A DNA stretch of 64,000 bases from Acidobacteriota bacterium (GTDB lineage Bacteria; Actinomycetota; Acidimicrobiia; Acidimicrobiales; Microtrichaceae). The stretch lies in assembly GCA_003577145.1 (NCBI GenBank), contig QEUP01000017.1:62001-126000 (forward strand), written 5' to 3'. Within the stretch, counting starts at the first letter, position 1. Every line of letters begins with the position of its first letter. Of the stretch, positions 25,727-34,824 are shown one piece after another. The position numbers were made by a program, and so were the translations under genes. The notes beneath the pieces are model-generated. The model made no database searches. It saw only the letters and a program-made list of their open reading frames with translations, and had not been told where the DNA came from.

Positions 25727-26077
25727 TCAGTCGCCGCTGGAAGGGTTGCGCAGCACCTCGACGGCAGCAGCCGCCGATTCGGCAACGGTTACTATCCGGT
25801 CGAAGCCGGTGGTGTGCAACAGCCGCGTGAGCGTGGGACGGTTGCAGGCCACCGCTACATCTCCGCCCGATTCGCGTACCTTGCGGATCCCGCCGATCAG
25901 CGCTCCCAGCCCGGCCGAATCCATGAACGGCACCTCCGAGAGATCGATCAGCAGGCGTTCGGAGTCGGCGAGCCCGCTCAGGCTCTCGCGGAACTGCCCG
26001 ACGGTGTAGGCGTCGAGTTCCCCTACCGGACGGCAGACGTGGTGGTCGCCACCATCCTCGACTTCGATCTCGAGCAC
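25727..26077 (-). CDS. STAS-domain anti-sigma factor antagonist
   Basis: 116 residues forming one STAS domain. The phosphorylatable serine is in FMDSAGLGAL, the hallmark of SpoIIAA/RsbV-type proteins, which bind an anti-sigma factor kinase when unphosphorylated. No RsbW-like kinase or sigma-B type gene is adjacent, so partners are elsewhere. The start at 26077 gives MLEIEVEDGG. It is convergent with the ArsA-like operon. Confidence 0.82.
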   Translation of the reverse strand: MLEIEVEDGGDHHVCRPVGELDAYTVGQFRESLSGLADSERLLIDLSEVPFMDSAGLGALIGGIRKVRESGGDVAVACNRPTLTRLLHTTGFDRIVTVAESAAAAVEVLRNPSSGD

Positions 26078-26224
26078 TCGTCCTCCTGGGTCCCGGAGCC
26101 CCTGGAACTGCGGTGAGCGACCTCAACGGTCGGCAACCGGAATGACGATGCTACCCGCTGCAACGTCGGGGGCAGCAGCGACTGCGATTCGGTGGAGCCC
26201 ACCGGTCGCCTGTAGCCTCCCGCC

Positions 26225-26656
26225 GTGCTCGAAGTGCTGCTCGCCACCGACGCCGACGCGGTGTACGAAGAAGTCGATGCGGCGCTGAGCGATGCCGAGA
26301 CGACCGTCACCTTGGTACGGGCCGGGGCCGACGTGCTCGCCGCGGTAGCAGATACGGGGCCCGACTTGGTCGTCCTCGACCTCCAGATCGGCAACATGGG
26401 CGGGATGGCCACCTGCATGAACCTCCGTCTCGAGGAGGGTGCGGGGCGCGTCGCAGCGGTCACGGTCCTGATGCTGCTGGACAGGCCGGCGGACGTCTTC
26501 CTGGCCAAGCGATCCGATGCCGATGGCTGGCTGGTCAAGCCCCTGGACGCGTTCCGCCTGCGAAGGGCGGCCAACGCCTTGCTCGAGGGTGGGACCTACA
26601 CCGAAGGGACCGAAGCCGGAGTCGCAGTCGGCCGCCGTGCCCCGCTGGGGACGTGA
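26225..26656 (+). CDS. Stand-alone response-regulator receiver protein
   Basis: 143 residues. The phospho-acceptor Asp is in LVVLDLQIGNMGG, the switch lysine in WLVKPLD, and acidic residues near the N-terminus (LATDADAV) can bind Mg2+. There is no output domain. It may act by protein contact, like CheY or Spo0F proteins. The GTG start is preceded by TAGCCT (26213-26218) with a 6-nt gap, a leaderless pattern. It precedes tRNA-Pro by 35 nt. Confidence 0.8.
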   Translation: MLEVLLATDADAVYEEVDAALSDAETTVTLVRAGADVLAAVADTGPDLVVLDLQIGNMGGMATCMNLRLEEGAGRVAAVTVLMLLDRPADVFLAKRSDADGWLVKPLDAFRLRRAANALLEGGTYTEGTEAGVAVGRRAPLGT

Positions 26657-26691
26657 ATGGCGAGTTCGGCGATTCGGTAGCATCACAGGAC

Positions 26692-26765
26692 CGGGTAGTA
26701 GCGCAGCTTGGTAGCGCGCCTCGTTCGGGACGAGGAGGTCGTGGGTTCAAATCCCGCCTACCCGA
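26692..26765 (+). tRNA. tRNA-Pro (anticodon CGG)
   Basis: The 74-nt cloverleaf has acceptor stem CGGGTAG/CTACCCG with discriminator A, a D-arm GCGC...GCGC, anticodon stem CCTCG/CGAGG with loop TTCGGGA (anticodon CGG, reads CCG) and T-arm GTGGG TTCAAAT CCCGC. CCA is not encoded. A hairpin repeat starts 11 nt downstream. Confidence 0.95.
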
Positions 26766-26775
26766 CCCCTCACAT

Positions 26776-26870
26776 GGCGCTACCGCAGGTAGCGCCGGCT
26801 TCGCCGACCCCCAAACGCTCTCACCGCTGCTACGGCGCAGCCTCCGCAGCCACCCCTCACATGAACCTGC
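26776..26870. repeat. Hairpin repeat element behind tRNA-Pro
   Basis: 26776-26796 is a perfect hairpin with arms GGCGCTACC and GGTAGCGCC around GCA, followed by GGCTTCGCC and by CGCTGCTACGGCGCAGCCTC. It belongs to the same family as the elements at 3246, 16493, 48530 and 53062. It could also end the tRNA transcript. Confidence 0.75.
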
Positions 26871-26905
26871 TCAAGTGAGCCCTCCCGCGATCCGATGCAC
26901 AACTC

Positions 26906-27406
26906 ATGTTTGGAGTGCTCCGCCGCCACTCCGCGAGCACGGGCGAACGCGAGGAACCGGCTGCCCGGAAGCACCGGCTGGCCTGCTGGCTGGTGGTGCT
27001 CTCGGTACTGGGCATCGCCCTGACATCGTGCGAGACCACCCGCGCCGAACGGGACTACGTCATCGGCCTCATCAACCAGTCAAGGGCCGCCTACGGGATC
27101 CACCCGCTGATCGAGAACGGCGAGCTCGACATGAAGGCCGAGAGGTGGGCTCAACACCTGCGGGACACCTGCTCCCTGTACCACTCCCACCTCCCTGACG
27201 GGATCAGCTACTACTGGTTGAAGCTCGGGGAGAACGTGGGCTACGGCGGGAGCATCGGTACGATCCACAACGCCTACATGGCCTCGTCGGGCCATCGTGC
27301 CAACATCCTCGATCCCGCCTTCCGGTATGTCGGGGCGGCCTCGGTGAAGGGCTACTGCGGAGGATATCTGCGTACCTACACGGTTCAGGTCTTCATGCGG
27401 CTTTGA
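26906..27406 (+). CDS. CAP-domain (SCP/PR-1-like) lipoprotein
   Basis: 166 residues. A hydrophobic signal (about 25-42) ends in LTSC, a lipobox, so the protein is exported and anchored. The CAP domain follows: IGLINQSRAAYG, then AQHLRD, LGENVGYG, and SSGHRANILDPAFRYVG. Bacterial CAP proteins are common in the envelope; activity is not established. The first 20 residues before the hydrophobic region may be extra. It overlaps the MazG-like frame's upstream region but not its chosen start. Confidence 0.8.
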   Translation: MFGVLRRHSASTGEREEPAARKHRLACWLVVLSVLGIALTSCETTRAERDYVIGLINQSRAAYGIHPLIENGELDMKAERWAQHLRDTCSLYHSHLPDGISYYWLKLGENVGYGGSIGTIHNAYMASSGHRANILDPAFRYVGAASVKGYCGGYLRTYTVQVFMRL

Positions 27407-27456
27407 CCGTCCCGCCCACCCGCGTTCATGACCGGGTCGTCTCCTACACTCCGTCG

Positions 27457-27711
27457 ATGGAGATCGCCGCGTTCCAGCAACTCATGGCCGACCTCTACGG
27501 GGAGAAGGACAGGGAGCGTGGGATTCCGGCAACAGTCGCCTGGCTCGCCGAAGAGGTCGGCGAGCTTGCCCAAGCGGTTCGCAAGGGCGATCACGCAGCA
27601 CAGCTCCACGAGCTCGGGGATGTGCTCGCGTGGTTGGCCTCGCTCGCCTCACAGCTCGGCCTCTCACTCGAGGACGCTGCCCGGCGTTACGTGACCGACC
27701 CGCCGATGTGA
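27457..27711 (+). CDS. MazG-like nucleotide pyrophosphohydrolase
   Basis: 84 residues with the all-alpha NTP-PPase motif: EEVGELAQAV then ELGDVLAWL (ExxE...ExxD). Such short enzymes hydrolyse non-canonical or excess NTPs to NMP and PPi. ATG 27457 follows TACACT (27445-27450) by 6 nt, a leaderless pattern, and gives the expected N-terminus. It is convergent with asd (2 nt between stops). Confidence 0.85.
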   Translation: MEIAAFQQLMADLYGEKDRERGIPATVAWLAEEVGELAQAVRKGDHAAQLHELGDVLAWLASLASQLGLSLEDAARRYVTDPPM

Positions 27712-27712
27712 G

Positions 27713-28789
<1,077 letters not shown>

Positions 28790-30007
28790 TCAGCTCTCGT
28801 CGAGCTCGAACGCCCGATGCAACTCCTCGACCGCGCGGTCGACGTCCTCCTCTTGCACGACACAGCTCGTGCGAATCGAGGAGGTGGAGATCATCTCGAT
28901 GTTGATCCCGTTGGCGGCGAGCACCTCGAACATCGTGGCTGCTACGCCGGGGTGGCTCTTCATGCCGGCGCCGATGAGGCTCACCCGCCCGATCCTGGGG
29001 TCGCTGCTCACGTCCTTGGCCCCGACCTCGTCCCGGTAGGCCTCCATGACCTCCGTGGCACGGTCGAGGTCTTCGTGCGGGACGGTGAACGAGATGTCGG
29101 TCACCCCGTGATCCGAGACGTTCTGGACGATCATGTCGACGTTGACGCCACGATCGGCGAGGGCACGGAACAGCTTGGCTGCGATACCCGGTCGGTCGGG
29201 AACGCCCGACACGGTGACCTTGGCCTCCGACCTGTCGGAGGTGACGGCTCGGATGATCGCCTGTTCCATCTCGGGGTCCTCCTCGGTTACGAGAGTGCCC
29301 TGCTCCCAGGTGAATGCTGACCGCACATGGAGATCGACCCCGTGATTGTGGGCGTACTCCACCGAACGCATCGCCGGCTTGGGGCATCCGGTGGCGGTCA
29401 TCTCCAATAGCTCGTCGAAGGAGAGCCGGGGGATCTTGCGCGCTTCGGGAACTATGCGCGGATCGGTCGTGAACACACCCGACACGTCGGTGTACAGCTC
29501 GCAGATGTCGGCACCGAGAAACTCTGCCAGAGCCACCGCTGTCGTGTCCGACCCACCCCTTCCGAGGAAGGTGACGTCGTTCTCGGTCGACACGCCTTGG
29601 GCGCCGCCCACCACCGGAACCTTGCCGGCCTCGATGGCGGTACGCACCCGGTCGGCTCTGACCTCGAGGATCTTCGCGTTGGTGTGCGTCGTGTCGGTGA
29701 TGAACCCGGCCTGGCTGCCGGTGAACGACACGGCCTCGACACCGCGATCGGCCAGAGCCATGCACATCAACGCGCAGGCCTTGCGTTCGCCGGCGGTGAT
29801 GAGCATGTCCATCTCGCGACCCGGCTTGGTCTCGGACACCTCCTGAGCGGTGCGGATCAACTCGTCGGTCTCTTTGCCCATGGCGGATACGACCATGACG
29901 ATCGCGTCCCCACGCCGCAGGCAGCCTGCTACGTACTCTGCCACGGCGCGGATCCGCTCGGGGTCGGCGACTGCGGTACCGCCGAACTTCTGGACCAGGA
30001 GTGCCAC
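28790..30007 (-). CDS. lysC: Aspartokinase
   Basis: 405 residues. It phosphorylates aspartate, first step of the aspartate pathway. Motifs: QKFGGTAVADPERI, then FTGSQAGF, GRGGSDTTAVA, and two C-terminal ACT domains (about 265-400) that sense lysine/threonine. GTG 30007 is supported by TACCGT on the minus strand (30020-30015) 7 nt upstream, a leaderless start. The usual internal start for a separate beta subunit was not evident. asd follows. Confidence 0.95.
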   Translation of the reverse strand: MALLVQKFGGTAVADPERIRAVAEYVAGCLRRGDAIVMVVSAMGKETDELIRTAQEVSETKPGREMDMLITAGERKACALMCMALADRGVEAVSFTGSQAGFITDTTHTNAKILEVRADRVRTAIEAGKVPVVGGAQGVSTENDVTFLGRGGSDTTAVALAEFLGADICELYTDVSGVFTTDPRIVPEARKIPRLSFDELLEMTATGCPKPAMRSVEYAHNHGVDLHVRSAFTWEQGTLVTEEDPEMEQAIIRAVTSDRSEAKVTVSGVPDRPGIAAKLFRALADRGVNVDMIVQNVSDHGVTDISFTVPHEDLDRATEVMEAYRDEVGAKDVSSDPRIGRVSLIGAGMKSHPGVAATMFEVLAANGINIEMISTSSIRTSCVVQEEDVDRAVEELHRAFELDES

Positions 30008-30107
30008 GGCGGGAACGGTAACCGGCCTGTTGCAGGTTCGACACTCGATTGAGCAGATCCCGGGTACAACCCGCCAACCCCACCGGTGTTGATACCTTGC
30101 TGAGCGT

Positions 30108-31007
30108 ATGAGCACCGACAAGCGGGACCGCCAACGTGAGCGTAGGGTCCGCCTCCAGGCCGCGCTGGACCAGGCCCAGGCGAAGAGCAGGCGCCGGCGA
30201 CGCCTGCTGTGGGGCGGTCTGGTCCTGGTCGTCATAGCTGGCCTGGTCGCTCTCGTCGCCGTCCTCAGCAACGGCGAGGACGAGGAGGCGTCCGACGACG
30301 GGACCACCACGACCTCCCAGGGGGTCGCCGAGCCCGCGGAGCTCCCCGTCCCGCCTGCGGGTGCCTCGATCACCGGTGACACACCGTGTCCGCCGGCGGA
30401 CGGCTCGGCACAGCGGACAACCCAGTTCGAGAAGGCGCCGCCGCTCTGCATCGACCCGTCCAAGAGCTACCAGGCGGTGGTGCACACGTCCCTGGGCGCC
30501 TTCACGATCCAGTTGGATCCCCGGACGGCCCCCTTGGCGACCAACAACTTCGTGGTGCTCGCCCGGTATCACCTCTATGACGGGATCCCCTTCCATCGCA
30601 TCGTTCCCGGCTTCGTCATCCAGGCCGGCGATCCCATTGGTGAGCCCTGGGGCAGCCATGGTCCTGGCTACACCTTCGCCGACGAACTCCCACCCGAAGG
30701 CACCGTCTACGGGCTGGGCACCGTGGCGATGGCCAACAGCGGCCCCAACACCAACGGCAGTCAGTTCTTCGTCGTCAGCGGCGCCGAGACCGGCCTGCAG
30801 GCCAGCTACACGATCTTCGGCAACGTCACCGACGGGATCGACGTGGTCGAGACCATCGGTGCAGTGCCGCCGACCCCCAACCCGACCAGCGGTGCGTCGG
30901 ACTGGCCCAGCCAGGTCGTCACCATCGACCGCATCGACATCATCGAAACCGACACACCGCCCGCCACGGCCGACTCCACGACCACCACGACCATCGCCGG
31001 CGGCTGA
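30108..31007 (+). CDS. Membrane-anchored cyclophilin-type peptidyl-prolyl isomerase
   Basis: 299 residues: a charged N-terminus, a transmembrane helix (about 36-55, LLWGGLVLVVIAGLVALVAV), an acidic/Thr linker, and a cyclophilin domain (about 120-285). Catalytic-region motifs PFHRIVPGFVIQAGDP and NTNGSQFFV are intact. It probably assists folding of exported proteins outside the membrane. The tail is Thr-rich. Divergent from lysC with about 100 nt between. Confidence 0.88.
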   Translation: MSTDKRDRQRERRVRLQAALDQAQAKSRRRRRLLWGGLVLVVIAGLVALVAVLSNGEDEEASDDGTTTTSQGVAEPAELPVPPAGASITGDTPCPPADGSAQRTTQFEKAPPLCIDPSKSYQAVVHTSLGAFTIQLDPRTAPLATNNFVVLARYHLYDGIPFHRIVPGFVIQAGDPIGEPWGSHGPGYTFADELPPEGTVYGLGTVAMANSGPNTNGSQFFVVSGAETGLQASYTIFGNVTDGIDVVETIGAVPPTPNPTSGASDWPSQVVTIDRIDIIETDTPPATADSTTTTTIAGG

Positions 31008-31023
31008 GCCGTCCGATCGAGTG

Positions 31024-31698
31024 CTACTCGTTCTCGCCGGGCAGCGCGTCGAGGCCGACCTTCTCACCGTGCAGGAAGACGTCGACGGGACCGGTGCCGG
31101 CAGCCCTCCATGCGCCGTGAGCATCTCGCAGCAGCGCCGTGTGCTCGGGAACCCCTGCGACAACCAGCCCCGGCGGTGCCAGCTTGACGGTGCGGTGCGA
31201 CTTCTCGGGCGACCAGAGGTTGTAGCGGGGGATGACGCTCAACCTGGTCGCCAGCCCGAGGCCCACCGTGAACGCGCCACCTCGCGGGTCGACCATGTGA
31301 TCGCACATCACGACTGCGCCGGCTCCCGCCCCGGCCAGCACCATCCCCTCGCGCCAACGCTGCACGATCGTGTCCCAAAGAGCCGTGTCCTTGAGCACCG
31401 AGCGCAGGTGCATCGGTGAGCCATCGCAGAAGTAGACGAACGAAGCCGAGTTCGCAGCCGCGATGGAGGCGTCCTCGAGCGCATCACGCCTGGTGTAGAC
31501 GTCGAGCACCGCTATCGAGGCGCCGAGGGACTCGAACCAGTTCCTCGCGGCAACGACGTGTTTCTCGTGGTTCTCGTAGGCCGCGGCGGTGGGCACCACG
31601 AGTACGGCCCCGCCACCGCTCGCCTCCAACAACTCGTGGTCGAAGGTGCACCCGTCGGTCCACTCGCCCCCACCGACCAGGGCCAGCACTCCGCTCAT
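31024..31698 (-). CDS. Peptidase S51/cyanophycinase-like protein lacking the nucleophile serine
   Basis: 224 residues with the S51 fold: LVGGGEWTDG at the N-terminus, FCDGSPMHLRSVL, and VLAGAGAGAVVM where active members have G.SAGA. The nucleophile Ser position is Gly here. A His that could serve catalysis (RYNLWSPEKSH...) remains. It may be a binding or regulatory protein rather than a peptidase. ATG 31698 has GGAGGA 7 nt upstream and overlaps the TGA of the methyltransferase-like gene by ATGA. Confidence 0.65.
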   Translation of the reverse strand: MSGVLALVGGGEWTDGCTFDHELLEASGGGAVLVVPTAAAYENHEKHVVAARNWFESLGASIAVLDVYTRRDALEDASIAAANSASFVYFCDGSPMHLRSVLKDTALWDTIVQRWREGMVLAGAGAGAVVMCDHMVDPRGGAFTVGLGLATRLSVIPRYNLWSPEKSHRTVKLAPPGLVVAGVPEHTALLRDAHGAWRAAGTGPVDVFLHGEKVGLDALPGENE

Positions 31699-32303
31699 GT
31701 CGTCTCCTCCAAGGGATGCAGGACGGTCGCCTGCACAAAGGTACGCAGGGGAAGGACCGCGGTGGCGATTCGGAAACGGTCGACTTCGGCCACGAAGAGC
31801 CCGGATCGTCTGAGGTTGGCCACCACGTCCTCCCCCAAGCTCCATCCCGTGTTACGACGAATCCATCCGCTCCACCTCCGCTGGACGCGTCCCATCCGGC
31901 CCGTCGGGCAGGTCGGTTCGATGGCGTAGAGCCGCCCCTCCGGCGCCAGGATCCGTTGGAGCCGCGCTATCAGCTCCTCCTGATCGCGCGCCGCGGCGAG
32001 GCGCATCGCCGAGACGATCCGGTCATAGCACCCCGCGTCGGGAACCTGACCCTTGACATGCAGTTCCATACCGAGACGCTCGGCCTGGTTGCCGAGTTCG
32101 GCGGATTCCCCCCGCAGCCGTGTCACGACGGTCACCCGCGAGGCGTCTCGGTAGGGCGAGAGGTCGAGGCCCACCCCACCGAGGTCCAGGACCGACCCCT
32201 CGATCAGCGGTGCGAGCGCCAGCCTGCGCTCGTGCACCCGCGCCCGTACCGCGAAGGGGACGTTGAGCCCACCAGCGGTGGTGACCACTGCGAAATCCGA
32301 CAT
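31695..32303 (-). CDS. Methyltransferase-like protein coupled to an S51-like protein
   Basis: 202 residues with a Rossmann-like class I methyltransferase layout: VLDLGGVGLDLSPY as a divergent motif I, a VVTRLRG segment, YDRIVSAMRL and LAPEGRLYAIEP as later motifs. The SAM-binding GxGxG is imperfect (GGVGL). ATG 32303 is preferred. The stop overlaps the S51-like start by 4 nt, so the two proteins are made together. The substrate is unknown. Confidence 0.6.
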   Translation of the reverse strand: MSDFAVVTTAGGLNVPFAVRARVHERRLALAPLIEGSVLDLGGVGLDLSPYRDASRVTVVTRLRGESAELGNQAERLGMELHVKGQVPDAGCYDRIVSAMRLAAARDQEELIARLQRILAPEGRLYAIEPTCPTGRMGRVQRRWSGWIRRNTGWSLGEDVVANLRRSGLFVAEVDRFRIATAVLPLRTFVQATVLHPLEETT

Positions 32304-32424
32304 CGGCTGAGAACCTACCCCACGCCTGGCGACACCAGACCGTGAAGGCACTCATCGGTTGAACCGCCGCTGCCGCGCCGTCTCACGTGGCGCGACTTGT
32401 TACCCGTCGGTAGCATCGCAGTCC

Positions 32425-33279
32425 ATGACTATCAACAGCGTCGGAATCCTCGGTTCGGGGATCATGGGGTCGGGCATCGCCGAGGTGACCGCCAAGGCGG
32501 GCATCGAGGTGATCCTGCGGTCCCGCAAGCAGGAGACAGCCGCTGCCATGATCGCCGGGCTCGACAAGTCCCTCTCCCGGCAGGTCGACAAGGGCAAGCT
32601 CGAACCCGCCGAGCGCGAGCAGACGCTCGCCCTCGTCACGGCCACCGATCACATCGGCGACCTGGTGGACTGCGACCTCATCATCGAGTCCGTGGTGGAG
32701 GACCTCGACGTGAAGCGAGCCCTCTTCGCCGAACTCGACAACGTCGTCAAACCCGACGCCATCCTGGTGAGCAACACCTCGACCTTCCCCGTGACCGAGC
32801 TCGCCGCCTGCACCTCACGACCCGACAAGGTCTGCGGCCTGCACTTCTTCAACCCGGCCCCGCTGATGGCTCTGGTCGAGGTGGTGCGTCCGCTCACCGC
32901 CAGCGACGAGACGATCGGGGCCGCTGTCGCCTTCGCCGAGAAGTGCGGCAAGAACCCCGTCGAGGTCAGCGACAGGGCGGGGTTCATCGTGAACGCGCTG
33001 CTGTTCCCCTACCTGAACAACGCCGTGGCGATGCTCGAATCCGGGACCGCCAGCCTCGAAGACATCGACTCGGCCATGAAGAACGGCTGCAACTTCCCGC
33101 TGGGCCCCTTCGCCCTGATGGACCTGATCGGCCTCGACACCACCGTGGCGATCATCGACGCCCTCCGCACCGAGTTCGGTGACCCCTCCTACAGCTGCCA
33201 CCCGCGCCTTCGCCGGATGGTCACCGCCGGTTACCTCGGCCGCAAGTCCGGGCGGGGCTTCTACGACTACTCCAGCTGA
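32425..33279 (+). CDS. 3-hydroxybutyryl-CoA dehydrogenase (3-hydroxyacyl-CoA dehydrogenase)
   Basis: 284 residues, NAD-dependent oxidation of L-3-hydroxyacyl-CoA. The N-terminal Rossmann domain has GSGIMGSGIAEVTA; catalytic Ser/His/Glu region NTSTFPVTELA, GLHFFNPAPLM; C-terminal domain with DRAGFIVNALLFPYLN and LGRKSGRGFYDY. Similar to FadB2/Hbd. ATG 32425 with TAGCAT (32411-32416) 8 nt upstream. It acts in fatty-acid or butyrate/PHB metabolism. Confidence 0.92.
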   Translation: MTINSVGILGSGIMGSGIAEVTAKAGIEVILRSRKQETAAAMIAGLDKSLSRQVDKGKLEPAEREQTLALVTATDHIGDLVDCDLIIESVVEDLDVKRALFAELDNVVKPDAILVSNTSTFPVTELAACTSRPDKVCGLHFFNPAPLMALVEVVRPLTASDETIGAAVAFAEKCGKNPVEVSDRAGFIVNALLFPYLNNAVAMLESGTASLEDIDSAMKNGCNFPLGPFALMDLIGLDTTVAIIDALRTEFGDPSYSCHPRLRRMVTAGYLGRKSGRGFYDYSS

Positions 33280-33313
33280 CCGCGCTTCGACGGCCGGCGC
33301 CGATGTATGCTGA

Positions 33314-33325
33314 TATGCATGCATA
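33314..33325. promoter_or_regulatory. 12-bp palindrome over the antitoxin start codon
   Basis: TATGCATGCATA is a perfect palindrome that contains the antitoxin ATG at 33319. Antitoxins of this type usually repress their own operon, so this is a likely operator. Confidence 0.5.
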
Positions 33326-33513
33326 GCACCAGCGTCCGGATCGACACCACGACGCACGAGGAGCTCAAGCGACTCGCAGCCGAGCTCAACACCACGGTCG
33401 GCAACACCGTGTCCCTCGCCGTCCGGGCGCTGCGCCAGGACCGGGTCGGTGTCGATCTGGCTGCTCCTTTGCAACACGGCGAGATCGTATGGCTCGATGG
33501 CGACCTCGGGTGA
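33319..33513 (+). CDS. Ribbon-helix-helix antitoxin
   Basis: 64 residues: STSVRIDTTTHEELKRLA (beta strand and helix) and TTVGNTVSLAVRALRQDR form the RHH fold; the rest is a flexible tail that can bind the toxin. The gene overlaps the toxin start by 17 nt, the normal arrangement for type II toxin-antitoxin pairs. An alternative ATG at 33307 would add four residues; 33319 begins inside the palindrome. Confidence 0.8.
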   Translation: MHSTSVRIDTTTHEELKRLAAELNTTVGNTVSLAVRALRQDRVGVDLAAPLQHGEIVWLDGDLG

Positions 33514-33838
33514 CGTCGTCGATCTCGAGCTCGGTACACCGAAGGGACGAGAGGCGGGCTTCCGCCACCCGGCCGTCGTGGTCACAGCTCAACGAATCCT
33601 CGATGCCGGGCCGGCAGTTGTGCACGTGGTGCCGCTCACGAGCACTATCCGCTCATTCCACTCCGAGATCGTGGTCGAGCCCGACCTGGCGAACGGTCTC
33701 GACGCGTCATCGGCAGCGCAATGCCAACACATCCGGGTGATCTCGCCGAGCCGGATCACCGCTGTCCGAGGCAATGTGGGCGTCGAAGTTCTCGCTCAGC
33801 TACGCGAGACCATCGCAGTGATCCTGGACCTTCCATGA
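33497..33838 (+). CDS. MazF/PemK-family toxin
   Basis: 113 residues. The MazF fold is shown by GDVVDLELGTPKG, the segment FRHPAVVVTAQ and VVPLTSTIR. This family cuts RNA at short sequence motifs. ATG 33497 overlaps the antitoxin by 17 nt. The conserved Arg and Thr-Ser of the active site are present in approximate positions. No further mobile element is adjacent, though the downstream 275 nt look like decayed sequence. Confidence 0.82.
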   Translation: MATSGDVVDLELGTPKGREAGFRHPAVVVTAQRILDAGPAVVHVVPLTSTIRSFHSEIVVEPDLANGLDASSAAQCQHIRVISPSRITAVRGNVGVEVLAQLRETIAVILDLP

Positions 33839-34113
33839 CCACAGTCGAGTCCGGCGCCGCGACCGGCCGTTCGGGGATGGCTCGATGCTGCAGAAGGCGC
33901 TCACCCCGGAGGTGCTTGGGCTCGAGGTATCTCGGTGTCGCTCGAGGTGTGCGTCCTCGTGCACCCACAAGGATCCGTTCCGGCGTGCGGCGAGTTGCTC
34001 GTGCGGGCTCGTGAACGATCAAGATCTGGAGCCCGTTGGGGGTCGGGGTCGGTCGCGGCTTCCCGCATCAAGACCACTTCCTCAGCCGGCTCGATTCGCG
34101 TCAGACTCGGGGG

Positions 34114-34824
34114 GTGAGGATCAACCCGCCGCCGTGTCCTTGGGAGCTCCCCGATCCGGCCACGTCCGAGGAAGGAGACGTGATCGCCGTGGGGGCCGAT
34201 CTCGAGCCCGGTACGCTGCTGGAAGCCTACGGACGCGGGCTCTTCCCCATGTTCCTCGACGACCAGCGGCTATTGGGCTGGTGGTCCCCCGATCCCCGCG
34301 GGATCATCCCCCTCGACAACCTCAGGATCCCGCGATCACTGAAGCGCTCCCTTCGCCGCTACGAGATCCGCGTCAACACCGCCTTCCAGGAGGTGATCAG
34401 GGGCTGCTCGTGCCCGGATCGGCCTCACGGTTGGATCACCGACGAGTTCATCGACGCCTACACCAGGCTTCATCGGCTGGGCTGGGCGTACAGCGTCGAA
34501 TCGTGGACCGCCGAAGGTGAGCTGGCCGGAGGGCTGTACGGGGTGTCACTCGGAGGGTTCTTCGCCGGGGAATCCATGTTCCACCGGCGACGCGATGCCT
34601 CGAAGGTCGCTCTCGTCGCCCTTGTCGAGATCCTCGGGACCGTCGACGGCGCCCTACTCGACGTGCAGTGGTGCACTCCTCACCTGGCCTCACTGGGGGC
34701 GATCGAGATTCCCCGGCGCGCCTACCTCCGGCGCCTGCGAGAGGCCATCAACCTGCCCGTCCCACCTGGGCTGGAAGGCTGCGGTCGGCTTCCCGACCGT
34801 GGGACTCACGCACCGGGTATCTGA
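34114..34824 (+). CDS. aat: Leucyl/phenylalanyl-tRNA--protein transferase
   Basis: 236 residues. It transfers Leu, Phe or Met from tRNA to N-terminal Arg/Lys of proteins, marking them for ClpS/ClpAP. Motifs LLGWWSPDPRGIIPL, the stretch ITDEFIDAYTRLH, VESW and GGLYGVSLGGFFAGESMF are typical. I chose GTG 34114; the frame is open upstream but without homologous residues. It is convergent with, and overlaps by 19 nt, the next gene. Confidence 0.9.
   Translation: MRINPPPCPWELPDPATSEEGDVIAVGADLEPGTLLEAYGRGLFPMFLDDQRLLGWWSPDPRGIIPLDNLRIPRSLKRSLRRYEIRVNTAFQEVIRGCSCPDRPHGWITDEFIDAYTRLHRLGWAYSVESWTAEGELAGGLYGVSLGGFFAGESMFHRRRDASKVALVALVEILGTVDGALLDVQWCTPHLASLGAIEIPRRAYLRRLREAINLPVPPGLEGCGRLPDRGTHAPGI

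Noticed and set aside
28790-31163. Very long minus-strand open frames across the lysC and cyclophilin region
   Set aside because: Only the part from 30007 to 28790 in one frame has aspartokinase motifs. The rest is antisense to the cyclophilin gene.
33839-34113. Possible extra gene between the MazF toxin and aat
   Set aside because: Open frames there lack start sites and recognisable motifs; upstream extension of aat has no homologous residues.
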